In this document: positions 33,617-41,212 of the stretch, piece after piece
How positions within the stretch are numbered: the first letter of the stretch is position 1
Layout of the letters: each line of letters begins with the position of its first letter
Assembly: GCA_934747885.1 (NCBI GenBank)
Contig: CAKVHE010000002.1
Coordinates: 124,001 to 188,000 of the forward strand
Direction of reading: 5' to 3'
Length of the DNA: 64,000 nucleotides
DNA from: an uncultured Clostridia bacterium
Lineage (GTDB): Bacteria > Bacillota > Clostridia > Christensenellales > UBA1242
Made by a program: the position numbers and the translations under genes
The notes under the pieces: generated by a model
The model's input: only the letters and a program-made list of their open reading frames with translations
Told to the model about the DNA's origin: nothing
The model's database searches: none

Positions 33617-34480
33617 ATGGATACAATTTTAACAAATATTATTGATGGCAAACAACTTGCCACGGAAATTAAACAGCAAATTCGCACTGAGGTAATAAAC
33701 GAGTTTTTGGCGTATGATCGTCCGGCGCCAACGCTTGCGGTAATTTTGGTTGGGGAAGACCCAGCGAGTGAAATTTATGTGCGTAACAAACAGCGCGCGT
33801 GTGAGGTTTGTGCCATAAACTCCATTGTGCACCGTATGAAAGCCAACACCGGCGAAGATAATGTTATAAAAACTATAAAAATGCTAAACGGCGACCCAGA
33901 GATTTCGGGCATATTGGTGCAATTGCCACTGCCAAAAGGTTACAACGAAAAGCGCGTGCTTGAAGCAATTTCACCGGACAAAGATGTGGACGCATTAACG
34001 CCAACCAATCAAGCCAAACTGCTAGACGGCAGCTATTTGGTGGCGCCATGCACGCCATCTGGCATTATGGAAATCTTAAAGAGTAAAAAAATTAACCCCG
34101 ATGGCAAAGTTGCGGTTGTGGTTGGCAGAAGCAAACTAGTTGGTAGACCAATTGAACTAATGCTAAACAGTGCAAATGCAACCACCATTTTGTGCCATAG
34201 TCATACCAAAAATTTGAAGGAATTAACTGCGCTTGCAGATATTTTGGTAGTTGCGGTAGGCAAGCCAAAACTTATTGATGCAAGTTATGTAAAAACGGGT
34301 GCGGTGGTTATTGATGTTGGTATAAACCGTGGCTCAGACGGCAAACTTTGCGGTGATGTGGACTACCAAAGCGTGCAAGCAAAAGCCAGCCTAATAACGC
34401 CGGTGCCGGGCGGAGTGGGACCTATGACAATTGCAATGCTGTTACAAAACACGCTAAAACTTGCAAAAAGCAAAATTTAA
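33617..34480 (+). CDS. folD: Bifunctional methylenetetrahydrofolate dehydrogenase/cyclohydrolase
   Basis: The 287-residue protein has the catalytic segment YVRNKQRACE (Tyr and Lys of the cyclohydrolase), QLPLPKGYN, the PCTPSGI motif, the NADP-binding GRSKLVGRP and PVPGGVGPMTIAML. It oxidises 5,10-methylene-THF to 10-formyl-THF, following GlyA encoded on the other strand. The ATG sits at the predicted transcription start, so the mRNA is probably leaderless. Confidence 0.97.
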   Translation: MDTILTNIIDGKQLATEIKQQIRTEVINEFLAYDRPAPTLAVILVGEDPASEIYVRNKQRACEVCAINSIVHRMKANTGEDNVIKTIKMLNGDPEISGILVQLPLPKGYNEKRVLEAISPDKDVDALTPTNQAKLLDGSYLVAPCTPSGIMEILKSKKINPDGKVAVVVGRSKLVGRPIELMLNSANATTILCHSHTKNLKELTALADILVVAVGKPKLIDASYVKTGAVVIDVGINRGSDGKLCGDVDYQSVQAKASLITPVPGGVGPMTIAMLLQNTLKLAKSKI

Positions 34481-34545
34481 AAAGGGTCTAGACAAAACAA
34501 AGATTTTGTGCTAATATATTTGATGTAAAAACATATAAAATTTAT

Positions 34546-34574
34546 TAGACAAATTCCGCTCAGTTTGTTAAAAT
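34546..34574 (+). promoter_or_regulatory. Promoter of the HicB-like gene and following small genes
   Basis: TAGACA (34546-34551) and TAAAAT (34569-34574) have a 17-base spacer. Confidence 0.6.
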
Positions 34575-34605
34575 ATATACGAATAAGTTTGAGAAGGAAA
34601 GAGAT

Positions 34606-34941
34606 ATGAAGTTATATGTTTATCCAGCGATACTATTTGAAAGAAATGAAGAGTATTTTGTTTCTATTCCAGATTTAAATCTGTTAGTTGTCGCTGATGA
34701 TGAAAAAAAGGCATTTTTGAAGGCAAAAGATAGTTTAAAAGCCTATGTAGAACTTGCAAAACGTTACGAGTCCGAAATTCCTTTCCCATCAACTTTTGAC
34801 GAAGTAAAAAAACAAAATGCAAAAGATGCAGGCAAGCAAGTTATTATGCTTGATGTGGCTGTACCGATTGAAAGTGTGGAACAAACCACCTTTGACAACG
34901 ACTACAACCGCTTTATGAAAATGTTTTTTGATGAGGAGTAG
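34606..34941 (+). CDS. HicB-like small protein (solitary)
   Basis: The 111-residue protein begins with the HicB-type fold: YPAILFERNEEYFVSIPDLN, then a helix KKAFLKAKDSLKAYVELAK. HicB proteins are antitoxins of HicA mRNA interferases. No HicA-like protein of 60-80 residues with the expected GSH motif is next to it, and there is no clear C-terminal DNA-binding domain, so it may be a lone HicB-fold regulator. It heads a run of four closely spaced small genes. Confidence 0.65.
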   Translation: MKLYVYPAILFERNEEYFVSIPDLNLLVVADDEKKAFLKAKDSLKAYVELAKRYESEIPFPSTFDEVKKQNAKDAGKQVIMLDVAVPIESVEQTTFDNDYNRFMKMFFDEE

Positions 34942-34945
34942 CATA

Positions 34946-35248
34946 ATGGACAAACGCAAAAAATACGACGATTTGGCAGTTTTGGCTTTATCTCTTGGTT
35001 TTCATGGGATGCTAGACGAGCAAAAAAGGATGTGGCTTACCACAAAATATCAAGGTCAACCGGTGCCTATTTTGCTAACACCCGACGCCGAAGACTTGTT
35101 TGGCGGAAGAGCAGATTTGGTTTTAAAAATTGTGGATGAGCGCCTTGGCATCAATTCCACCAGCAAAGACCTAAGTTTGCGCTTTAACAAACTTAATGAA
35201 ATTTACAACAGTGAAGATCATCCATTTTGGGATAAAGCAAAAAAATAA
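34946..35248 (+). CDS. Small protein of unknown function
   Basis: The 100-residue soluble protein begins MDKRKKYDDLAVLALSLGFH and contains KYQGQPVPILLTPDAEDLFGG. I do not recognise the family. The ATG at 34946 lies 4 bases after the HicB-like stop, and GAGGAG overlaps that stop, so the two are coupled. Confidence 0.6.
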   Translation: MDKRKKYDDLAVLALSLGFHGMLDEQKRMWLTTKYQGQPVPILLTPDAEDLFGGRADLVLKIVDERLGINSTSKDLSLRFNKLNEIYNSEDHPFWDKAKK

Positions 35249-35272
35249 ATTTTAACGAGGGGGCAAATTACG

Positions 35273-35434
35273 ATGAGAACAAACAAAAACAACATCACAG
35301 GTGCATACAAAAAATTTATTGAACAAGTTGCAAAAGATTTTAAAGAAAAAGGAGTAAACAATTTGCGCTATGCCGGCATTGCTGATGCAGTAAAGACCTT
35401 GTGTGCAGAACGCGGCGAACAACGCGAAGCTTAA
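35273..35434 (+). CDS. Very small protein of unknown function
   Basis: A 53-residue charged protein starting MRTNKNNITGAYKKFIEQVA and ending with ERGEQREA. A strong GAGGGGG lies before the ATG, and it fits exactly between its neighbours (24 bases after one stop, 3 bases before the next start). It is too short for routine gene callers but very likely real. Confidence 0.65.
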   Translation: MRTNKNNITGAYKKFIEQVAKDFKEKGVNNLRYAGIADAVKTLCAERGEQREA

Positions 35435-35437
35435 TAT

Positions 35438-35971
35438 ATGTCCGACCCACAACTTACCGAACTTGCAAAAACTATTGGCTTTAACTTTGTAAATGACGAC
35501 TTAGGCTTTGATGTATACGAGTACACCATTGTGCGCAAAGATGAAGCTGTTAGCAAAATAGTTCGCATATTAGAAACGCCAACCGATTTGGAGCGATATG
35601 AAATAATATCCTTACTTAAAAGCGTTTTACCTTTTGACCTTAGGTGGAAACTCACCAAAATTGTTGAAAGTGTAAAATTGTCTTCCCTTGCAAAAATGGT
35701 GGAAGTACTTACTTTTGCAGTAGAAGAATATAAGTCGCAAACCGATTACGCCAAACTAAAGCGTTATGGTGAAGTTTTGGGTGTGGATATTGAAGCGCTT
35801 GGTTACAAGTTTGCTTACAAATTGCCTAAAAAGACCAAACAAGAAATTTTGGCGATTATTGAGCGTAATGTTCCTGCCGAAGTTGCACCAATTTTGGGCA
35901 AAATTAAAAAAATTGACTACAAGATTGCGTTTGTTAAAGACAGAAACAATCTAGAGGTTAAGGAAGACTAG
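35438..35971 (+). CDS. Helical protein of unknown function
   Basis: The 177-residue soluble protein has amphipathic helices and no known motif that I can see. It starts three bases after the preceding small gene and ends at a strong terminator, so it closes the HicB-like operon. Confidence 0.6.
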   Translation: MSDPQLTELAKTIGFNFVNDDLGFDVYEYTIVRKDEAVSKIVRILETPTDLERYEIISLLKSVLPFDLRWKLTKIVESVKLSSLAKMVEVLTFAVEEYKSQTDYAKLKRYGEVLGVDIEALGYKFAYKLPKKTKQEILAIIERNVPAEVAPILGKIKKIDYKIAFVKDRNNLEVKED

Positions 35972-35972
35972 T

Positions 35973-36012
35973 CAAAGAGCTCGCAACACTAAAAGTGTTG
36001 TGGGCTCTTTTA
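35973..36012 (+). terminator. Intrinsic terminator of the small-gene operon
   Basis: AAAGAGC...CAACACT-AAA-AGTGTTG...GCTCTTT is followed by TT. Confidence 0.85.
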
Positions 36013-36046
36013 ATGAAATAAATCATTTGGATTTATGAACTTGTGC

Positions 36047-36145
36047 CGCCCGCTCTAGCGGTCGGCACTGCGATACGCACTTTTGTTATCTTATTTATCT
36101 CAAAAATCTAAACAAAATTGCTAGCAAGTGAGTTTAGAGTTGGAA
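36047..36145 (+). repeat. Dispersed structured repeat, copy 3 (internally deleted)
   Basis: CCGC...GCGG hairpin, GGCACTGCGATACGCACTTT, then TCTCAAAAATCTAAACAAAA, TTGCTAGCAAGTGAG and TTTAGAGTTGG. The ends match copies 1 and 2, but the central palindrome is missing. It stands in the same place relative to the minigene and DGR target as copy 1 does. Confidence 0.65.
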
Positions 36146-36173
36146 AGAAATATTAGTTATATAAAATTTTCTA

Positions 36174-36206
36174 AAAAGCCGTTAAATTATTTGACGGCTT
36201 TTTAAT
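36174..36206 (+). terminator. Terminator-like hairpin overlapping the DGR-target promoter
   Basis: AAAGCCGT and ACGGCTTT form a hairpin followed by T. The 3' arm contains TTGACG, the -35 box of the next promoter. Confidence 0.6.
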
Positions 36207-36219
36207 TTTGTTATAAAAT
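36191..36219 (+). promoter_or_regulatory. Promoter of minigene 2 and DGR target 1
   Basis: TTGACG (36191-36196) and TAAAAT (36214-36219) have a 17-base spacer. Confidence 0.65.
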
Positions 36220-36277
36220 ATTATTGTTAGCATGAGTTAATGCCAACCCCAAAACTTATGAAAAGGAGGAAATTGTA

Positions 36278-36355
36278 ATGGCGATATTGAGTAATGCAAA
36301 AGTGGCTGAAAGCCTTATAATTCCAGCATTTTCGTGGGGGGGGGGCGCCATTTAG
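36278..36355 (+). CDS. Minigene with 10-G tract and downstream stem-loop (copy 2), possible -1 frameshift
   Basis: AAAAGGAGG precedes the ATG. Frame 0 gives 25 residues, MAILSNAKVAESLIIPAFSW, then three glycines, AI and a stop. The G run has 10 bases (36336-36345), one codon less than copy 1. Eight bases after it lies the stem AGTCGC/GCGACT. A -1 shift opens 31 codons to a stop at 36439-36441 (RHLVAKRDWAN... to ...GIFVRYTR), the same length as in copy 1, with no insertions or deletions between them. Confidence 0.6.
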   Translation: MAILSNAKVAESLIIPAFSWGGGAI

Positions 36356-36581
36356 TCGCTAAACGCGACTGGGCAAACTCAAAACGCAAAACAGAAAATA
36401 ACAACCGAATAAGAGGCATTTTTGTGCGTTATACAAGGTAAGCAAATTCTTTGCTTATCTCTTTTGCGTTTGCCATGAAATTACTAACGCAATGCAATTT
36501 GTGGCGATGCCACAAATGAAATACTGCCCAGTGGCAGTATGAAATTCACGCCTTTGGCGTGAGTGATAATGAGGGAAATAT

Positions 36582-38567
36582 ATGACAAAGAAAAAAGCAA
36601 AAAGAAATTTAAATGGGGAGAAAAGAAGAATTTCAAGGTTTAAGTTGGTTACCATAATTATTTCTATGGTAAGTGCAGTTACTTTGCTTGCAGTTGGTGT
36701 GTTTGCGTCACTGTTCAATTTTGACCTAACCATAGCCAACCAATTAAACTTAAATTTTGAGATTATTGAAGGTAATTTGTATGCTACAAGAATGGGGCAA
36801 GTAGCAGACGTAACGAGAACCACTAGCAAGGTGCTTAGTGAAAGCACCAACCCATTAGATTGGACACATGTGTATAGTTCCAGTGAAAAAAATGGCGTTA
36901 TAGGCTCTGGGCTAGAAACCATACAAGAAAAAGTGAATTTTATATCAGACAACGCCATACTGGACGAAAAGTACGATAACAACCTAAGTAGTGTTGCAAT
37001 AACTTATTACTTTTACTATATGAACTCCAATGGCTCCACATCAACTAATATTAAGTTGACCAAACTAGCGGGTACTTCACAATATGGCATCAACTTTTAC
37101 TACAAGTACATAAAAGCGGGGAGTTCTACCCTAAATGCGGCAGATTTTACCAATGGTTCGGCAACAGAACTGGCAAATGGAGATATAATTACTGCGGCGC
37201 CAAATGAAAATTTGTTTATTATGGCAGAGTGCCGAGTAAGTTTGAACACATCAATAAAGTTTGATGACATAGACTGGAAGTTCAATTTGGACTTTACAGT
37301 ATCTCACCACTCACTACAAGATGGAATACTAACATACAATCCAGTAATAAACGCAAGCACTTATGAATTATGGGTAAAGGCTGATGCGTCGAATGGTGCA
37401 AGTTTACAAAATGGCGAAAATTTGCAAGATACTGAGGGTCTGCAAAATACTGCACTTGGTGACGCCGATAGCATACTTGGTACTTGCATAAAGATTGTTG
37501 ATAAAGGCACCTTGGCAATAAACGTAAAAGAAGCGTTAAAAGGTTACCCAACCGGTGACTACACCTTAACGGTTATTCCAAAAGACGACAATGGGGACGA
37601 GATATCCAACAACAGAATTGTGGTGCACTATGCCTACACGGTTCCGGCACTAGAAGTGAACGTTACCGACACAGCGATTGGTGGCAATTACTTTTATTAT
37701 GTAGAACTAGGTGAATATCCACAAACTATAGTGAGTGATAGTATTTTATTAACATCTTTAAATTCTTTGGGTGACAGCGCAAAAACTGGTAGAACCTTTA
37801 CAGTTGGTTACAACGACGACAGCGCACAAACGGCACATGCAGAGTATATGCATAACGGCATAAAATATGTAAAAGTAGCAAGTGCGGTAGTTAATGGCAC
37901 TGATGCGCAATACAAATTTTCCAACGGTGCAAAGGCGACCACTGGTAACACTTATTGGTTTAAGGTAGAACCAATAAGATGGTATTTGTTAGAAGAGTTT
38001 AGCACAACTAAAAGAGCCTATGGTGGTGCAACCACAAACATAAGAGTTATTAGTGAAAAATCTTTGACAGCAAATGTAATGTTTAATAAAAGTGTGTCAA
38101 ACCAAACCTGCAACATTTGGGGTACTAGCAACATAAGGTTATGGTTAAACTTGGTGTTTTATGAGGACGCCTTTACTGCGGCAGATAAAGGCAAGATACA
38201 GACAAATTTGACCAGATATAATTCAACTGGTAATTATACAACAAAGGATGACTACACCGTAACTAGTGGTGGAACCACCAACGAAGATAAAGTATGGCTC
38301 CCAAGTTATTATGAGATGGGCAACACTTATTACGGTACCAACTTATATGTAAATAAATCTGGAAGGTATGCGTACCACACAGATTTTGCGGTGGCAAATA
38401 AATTATATATAGATTCCAATACTTTGCGCGGGTGGTATTGGCTCCGCTCGGCGGGCTCCGCTTCTTCTACTGCGTGTACTGTTGGCAGTGGCGGCAGCTT
38501 GTACGGCAACGGCACTGCGTATAATTCCCTCCTCGGCGTGCGTCCCGCTTTGCTAATTTCAATCTAG
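36582..38567 (+). CDS. Secreted DUF6273-type protein, cognate DGR target
   Basis: The 661-residue protein has a signal/anchor segment at about residues 24-46, the same N-terminal beta domain as its paralogues, a fibronectin-like domain (about 245-350, TYNPVINASTYELWVK), and a C-terminal DUF6273-type domain from about 365 (YFYYVELGEYPQT). The variable repeat covers residues 620-658, between WLRSAG and VRPALLISI. The domain probably acts as a stable binding scaffold, like C-type-lectin DGR targets; that fold is inferred. GAGGGA precedes the ATG. The Avd gene, template and reverse transcriptase follow on the same strand. Confidence 0.88.
   Translation: MTKKKAKRNLNGEKRRISRFKLVTIIISMVSAVTLLAVGVFASLFNFDLTIANQLNLNFEIIEGNLYATRMGQVADVTRTTSKVLSESTNPLDWTHVYSSSEKNGVIGSGLETIQEKVNFISDNAILDEKYDNNLSSVAITYYFYYMNSNGSTSTNIKLTKLAGTSQYGINFYYKYIKAGSSTLNAADFTNGSATELANGDIITAAPNENLFIMAECRVSLNTSIKFDDIDWKFNLDFTVSHHSLQDGILTYNPVINASTYELWVKADASNGASLQNGENLQDTEGLQNTALGDADSILGTCIKIVDKGTLAINVKEALKGYPTGDYTLTVIPKDDNGDEISNNRIVVHYAYTVPALEVNVTDTAIGGNYFYYVELGEYPQTIVSDSILLTSLNSLGDSAKTGRTFTVGYNDDSAQTAHAEYMHNGIKYVKVASAVVNGTDAQYKFSNGAKATTGNTYWFKVEPIRWYLLEEFSTTKRAYGGATTNIRVISEKSLTANVMFNKSVSNQTCNIWGTSNIRLWLNLVFYEDAFTAADKGKIQTNLTRYNSTGNYTTKDDYTVTSGGTTNEDKVWLPSYYEMGNTYYGTNLYVNKSGRYAYHTDFAVANKLYIDSNTLRGWYWLRSAGSASSTACTVGSGGSLYGNGTAYNSLLGVRPALLISI
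38439..38554 (+). repeat. DGR variable repeat 1 (VR)
   Basis: It aligns without gaps to the template repeat at 39880-39995 (offset 1441). I count 23 mismatches, of which 22 are at template adenines (to T, C or G). The one exception is T to C at 38518. Codon changes include AAT to TCT, AAC to GGC and AAC to CTC. Flanking non-adenine bases are identical from TGGCTCCG to TTGCT. Confidence 0.93.
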
Positions 38568-38580
38568 CATCGAAAATCTT

Positions 38581-38620
38581 AGTGGCCGACAGGCCACTTC
38601 GGCGCATTCCAAATGCGCCG
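38581..38620 (+). promoter_or_regulatory. Paired hairpins 26 bases downstream of the variable repeat
   Basis: AGTGGCC-GACA-GGCCACT (38581-38598) is a short-loop hairpin like the one that enhances target recognition behind the variable repeat in the Bordetella phage DGR. It is followed by CGGCGCATT-CCA-AATGCGCCG (38600-38620). No T run follows, so they are unlikely to be only a terminator. Confidence 0.65.
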
Positions 38621-38686
38621 CACGCGCGCAAAATTTCAAATTTGCAATAAATAAAGAAAGGTTTGTAAAGTATTAGCGCAAGCCAA

Positions 38687-38712
38687 CCCCCGCCCCTTGT
38701 ACGGGGCGGGGT
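38687..38712 (+). other. GC-rich hairpin directly before the Avd gene
   Basis: CCCCGCCCC-TTGTAC-GGGGCGGGG has a 9-bp stem, about 35 bases before the GTG start. It may limit read-through or translation of avd. Confidence 0.5.
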
Positions 38713-38747
38713 GAATTTAAAAATTTTAAAAGGTTTTGTGAGTACTC

Positions 38748-39776
38748 GTGGATAAAAACAAAGAAAAAAACGAGCAAATGTCGTTTGTGGAAGATTTGGC
38801 TCTCGAAAGGCCCGACGAAGTTGGGCTCGAGGCCAAATATGGCTTTGATGTGCCGTGGTATGGCGAAATAAACGATGAAGCAGAAACCGAAGAAGACAAT
38901 AACTCGTACCAAATAACAGACGAAGAAATTGAGGCGCTTGAACAAAAGTATGAAGAAACCATAAGCGCCGAGGCCTTGCTGGCGCAAGCCGAGACGCAAG
39001 AAAAAGGCGTCAAATTTGAAAGCAAAAATTTGTCGGCGGACGCTGCGACGCAGCTAGAAGGCGCAGAAACCAAAGCCGAGCCGACGGGCGAAACTGCAAA
39101 GCCAAAATTTAAAAAGAAAAAAATTCCACCAGTAAAATATTATCCACAAACCAAAATGCAGGAACTTGGGTTACTGCTTAGCCCGCGGTACAAATATTGT
39201 CCACCCTTGCCAGATAAGGATGGCAAAGTGGTTGACCGCAAAATCTACAACTCAAAGCAACTAAGGTTGGCGCTAAAAATGAAAAAGCGTGAAGATGACC
39301 GCTTGCGCAGAGAGAGCAAAACGGCAATAGATAATGCAATTGCAATAGCCAAAGGTATCGCCCCCAAAAACAAGGTATTTGAAGATATTCGTGAGGTGGT
39401 TGACCCCGCTTTTGTGCGCTATGATGCCAAAGAGTTGGTGGTTATTACCAAAACTAAACAATTGGTTGCCTACCTGTTTGTGGCGACGCACAAAGCGCCA
39501 AAAAGTTTTAGATATAGTTTTATAAACCGCATACATAACTTGGGGCTAGATATTTTGGAGGATATGTTTTATGCAAATTCGCTCCGCAAAGACAATGTCC
39601 GCACAGCAAACAAAAGGCTAGAAAAACAACACGACGCTTACACCAAACTAAAACTGCTAGATTATTTTAGCTTTTTGGCGTTTGAGAACAAATGCCTGCT
39701 GATGCGTCAGTACAAGCAAATTGCCATACAAATTAGCAATTGTATTGCGCTTTTGCTTGCTTGGACAAAAAAATAA
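38748..39776 (+). CDS. avd: DGR accessory protein Avd with a long N-terminal extension
   Basis: The 342-residue protein has a C-terminal four-helix region (about 228-341) of the bAvd type. It has KTKQLVAYLFVATHKAPKSF, a second helix NRIHNLGLDILEDMFYAN, then KRLEKQHDAYTKLKLLDYF and a final helix ending IALLLAWTKK. Avd binds the reverse transcriptase and template RNA. Typical Avd proteins have about 120-130 residues. Here about 225 residues precede it: an acidic stretch (20-100) and a basic region (100-220, KPKFKKKKIPPVKYYPQTK and KMKKREDDRLRRESK). The GTG start at 38748 has only AAAGG upstream; an ATG at 38778 is an alternative. Confidence 0.8.
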   Translation: MDKNKEKNEQMSFVEDLALERPDEVGLEAKYGFDVPWYGEINDEAETEEDNNSYQITDEEIEALEQKYEETISAEALLAQAETQEKGVKFESKNLSADAATQLEGAETKAEPTGETAKPKFKKKKIPPVKYYPQTKMQELGLLLSPRYKYCPPLPDKDGKVVDRKIYNSKQLRLALKMKKREDDRLRRESKTAIDNAIAIAKGIAPKNKVFEDIREVVDPAFVRYDAKELVVITKTKQLVAYLFVATHKAPKSFRYSFINRIHNLGLDILEDMFYANSLRKDNVRTANKRLEKQHDAYTKLKLLDYFSFLAFENKCLLMRQYKQIAIQISNCIALLLAWTKK

Positions 39777-39879
39777 AATACTTATGGGTTGTATGTTGCA
39801 AAAATTTATTTTTAGCAGCAATATATAACTAAGCAAAAGCTAAAAAGACGCCGGTCGCTCTTTGTTATTTGCTTACTGG

Positions 39880-39995
39880 TGGCTCCGCTCGGCGGGCTCC
39901 GCTTCTAATAATGCATGTAATGTTAACAATGACGGCAGCTTGAACAACAACAACAATGTGAATAATACCAACAACGGCGTGCGTCCCGATTTGCT
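39880..39995 (+). repeat. DGR template repeat (TR)
   Basis: This non-coding copy of the target's variable end holds 14 AAT/AAC codons. Its variable part has 33 adenines, and 22 of these differ in the variable repeat. It lies between the Avd gene and the reverse transcriptase, the usual place. If translated in register it would read WLRSAGSASNNACNV, then a run of asparagines to NGVRPDL. AAY codons can turn into many amino acids by adenine change but never into stop codons. Confidence 0.93.
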
Positions 39996-40229
39996 CAGAG
40001 TGCAGCCAAGTAGCTAGCGCTTAAACAGACAGGTTTTTGTGGTAAGTACCACAAAAGAGGTTCTTTTGAGCAAAGGAGTTTTTGCTTGCTGACCTAGACG
40101 AAATGTTTTGGTTAGCAAATCTAAGTCGTCTTACTCTTACGGTTATTAAGAGTATGTGCCTTAAAGCCATCTTTGTATCTCCAATATAGTTAGGCTTTAA
40201 GGCGGCGGCTTTATTTATTGGGAAAAATT
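39996..40229 (+). ncRNA. Structured template-RNA 3' region between TR and reverse transcriptase
   Basis: Hairpins can be seen at 40035-40056 (TTTTGTGGT/ACCACAAAA), with AAGAGTA repeats near 40125-40160, and an 11-bp stem GCCTTAAAGCC (40158-40168)/GGCTTTAAGGC (40193-40203) just before the RT gene. In known DGRs the RNA after the template folds and primes cDNA synthesis; this segment is a good candidate for that part. Confidence 0.65.
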
Positions 40230-41186
40230 ATGATTTTTGAAGAATGTTTTAGTTTTGAAAACTTGCTTAAAGCACACCAAAAGTGCCGACGACAAAAAGG
40301 TCACAAAAACGAAACGGTAAAATTTGAGTTAAATCTTGGCAAAAACCTAGCCGATTTACAGCGCGAACTACTAAACGGAACTTACCGCGTGGGCAAGTAT
40401 CATCAATTTACCATTTATGAACCCAAAAAACGAATTGTGGAAGCGTTGCCATACCGTGACCGTGTGGTGCAAATGGCACTTTGTAACAACATATTGGAGC
40501 CATATTTTGAGAAAAAACTAATCTATGATAATTGCGCTTGCCGCAAAGGTAAGGGTACTAGTTTTGCCATAAAACGGCTTAAAAGACATTACGCCGAAGC
40601 GTACAAAAGTTATGGTGCCAACTTTTATGCGCTAAAATGTGACGTAAAACATTTTTTTGCATCAATAGACCGCAGAATTTTGCTAAACCACTTGCTAAAA
40701 TGCAATTTTGATAGCAAAACCAAGTGGCTACTAAAAATTATTATAAATTCGTGCACGCCAACTGATTTGGGGTTGCCAATTGGCAATCAAACCAGTCAGT
40801 GGTTTGCGCTTTTTTATTTGGACGGGCTGGATAAGTTTATTAAGCGCAAGTTAAAATGCAAACTATATGTTAGGTATATGGACGACTTTGTTATTTTGCA
40901 CTCTTCCAAAGCCTTTTTAAGGCGCGCTGCCCAGTTCATTCAAATGTATTTGCAACAAAATCTTAATATATCTTTAAATCGAAAAACGGAACTGCAACGA
41001 GTGTGTTTTGCAGTTCCGTTTTTGGGACATTCTTTTAGACTTCTTGCAAGTGGAAAACTTGAACAAACCGCCTTGCGCAAAAACCTTTCGCGCGCTATTA
41101 TTCGTTTAAAAATGGCGCACAAAGTAGAAGGCGCTAGCAAAAGTTATTTGGACTTTTTGCTATTAAGGCAAAATTGTTACAGCTAA
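40230..41186 (+). CDS. DGR reverse transcriptase
   Basis: The 318-residue protein has RT motifs in order: KKRIVEALPYRDRVVQMAL, CRKGKGTSFA, motif A CDVKHFFASID (Asp138), IGNQTSQ (184-190) and YMDD (216-219). SQ in the motif-4 segment IGNxxSQ, in place of the QG of retroviral and group II intron enzymes, marks the DGR clade and low adenine fidelity. There is no maturase or endonuclease domain. The ATG at 40230 was preferred over TTG at 40218. A terminator follows directly. Confidence 0.93.
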   Translation: MIFEECFSFENLLKAHQKCRRQKGHKNETVKFELNLGKNLADLQRELLNGTYRVGKYHQFTIYEPKKRIVEALPYRDRVVQMALCNNILEPYFEKKLIYDNCACRKGKGTSFAIKRLKRHYAEAYKSYGANFYALKCDVKHFFASIDRRILLNHLLKCNFDSKTKWLLKIIINSCTPTDLGLPIGNQTSQWFALFYLDGLDKFIKRKLKCKLYVRYMDDFVILHSSKAFLRRAAQFIQMYLQQNLNISLNRKTELQRVCFAVPFLGHSFRLLASGKLEQTALRKNLSRAIIRLKMAHKVEGASKSYLDFLLLRQNCYS

Positions 41187-41211
41187 AAAAGCCCCTAAGT
41201 AGGGGGCTTTT
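41187..41211. terminator. Bidirectional terminator between RT and PFOR genes
   Basis: AAAAGCCCCT-AAGT-AGGGGGCTTTT has A/T flanks on both sides and serves the convergent genes. Confidence 0.85.
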
Positions 41212-41212
41212 G

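Noticed and set aside
34606..35248. HicAB toxin-antitoxin module
   Set aside because: Only the HicB-like fold is recognisable. The neighbour has 100 residues without the small double-stranded-RNA-binding-like HicA features, and the gene order is not diagnostic.
39880..40016. Template repeat as a coding exon or a CRISPR-like repeat
   Set aside because: The AAC/AAT run is in phase with the target gene's end but has no start codon or ribosome binding site, and there are no regularly spaced repeats with spacers. No CRISPR array is present in the window.
40230..41186. Reverse transcriptase as a group II intron or retron enzyme
   Set aside because: It has no maturase or HNH domain, no intron RNA ends and no msr/msd layout. 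IGNQTSQ, the neighbouring Avd-type gene and the template/variable repeat pair all point to a DGR.
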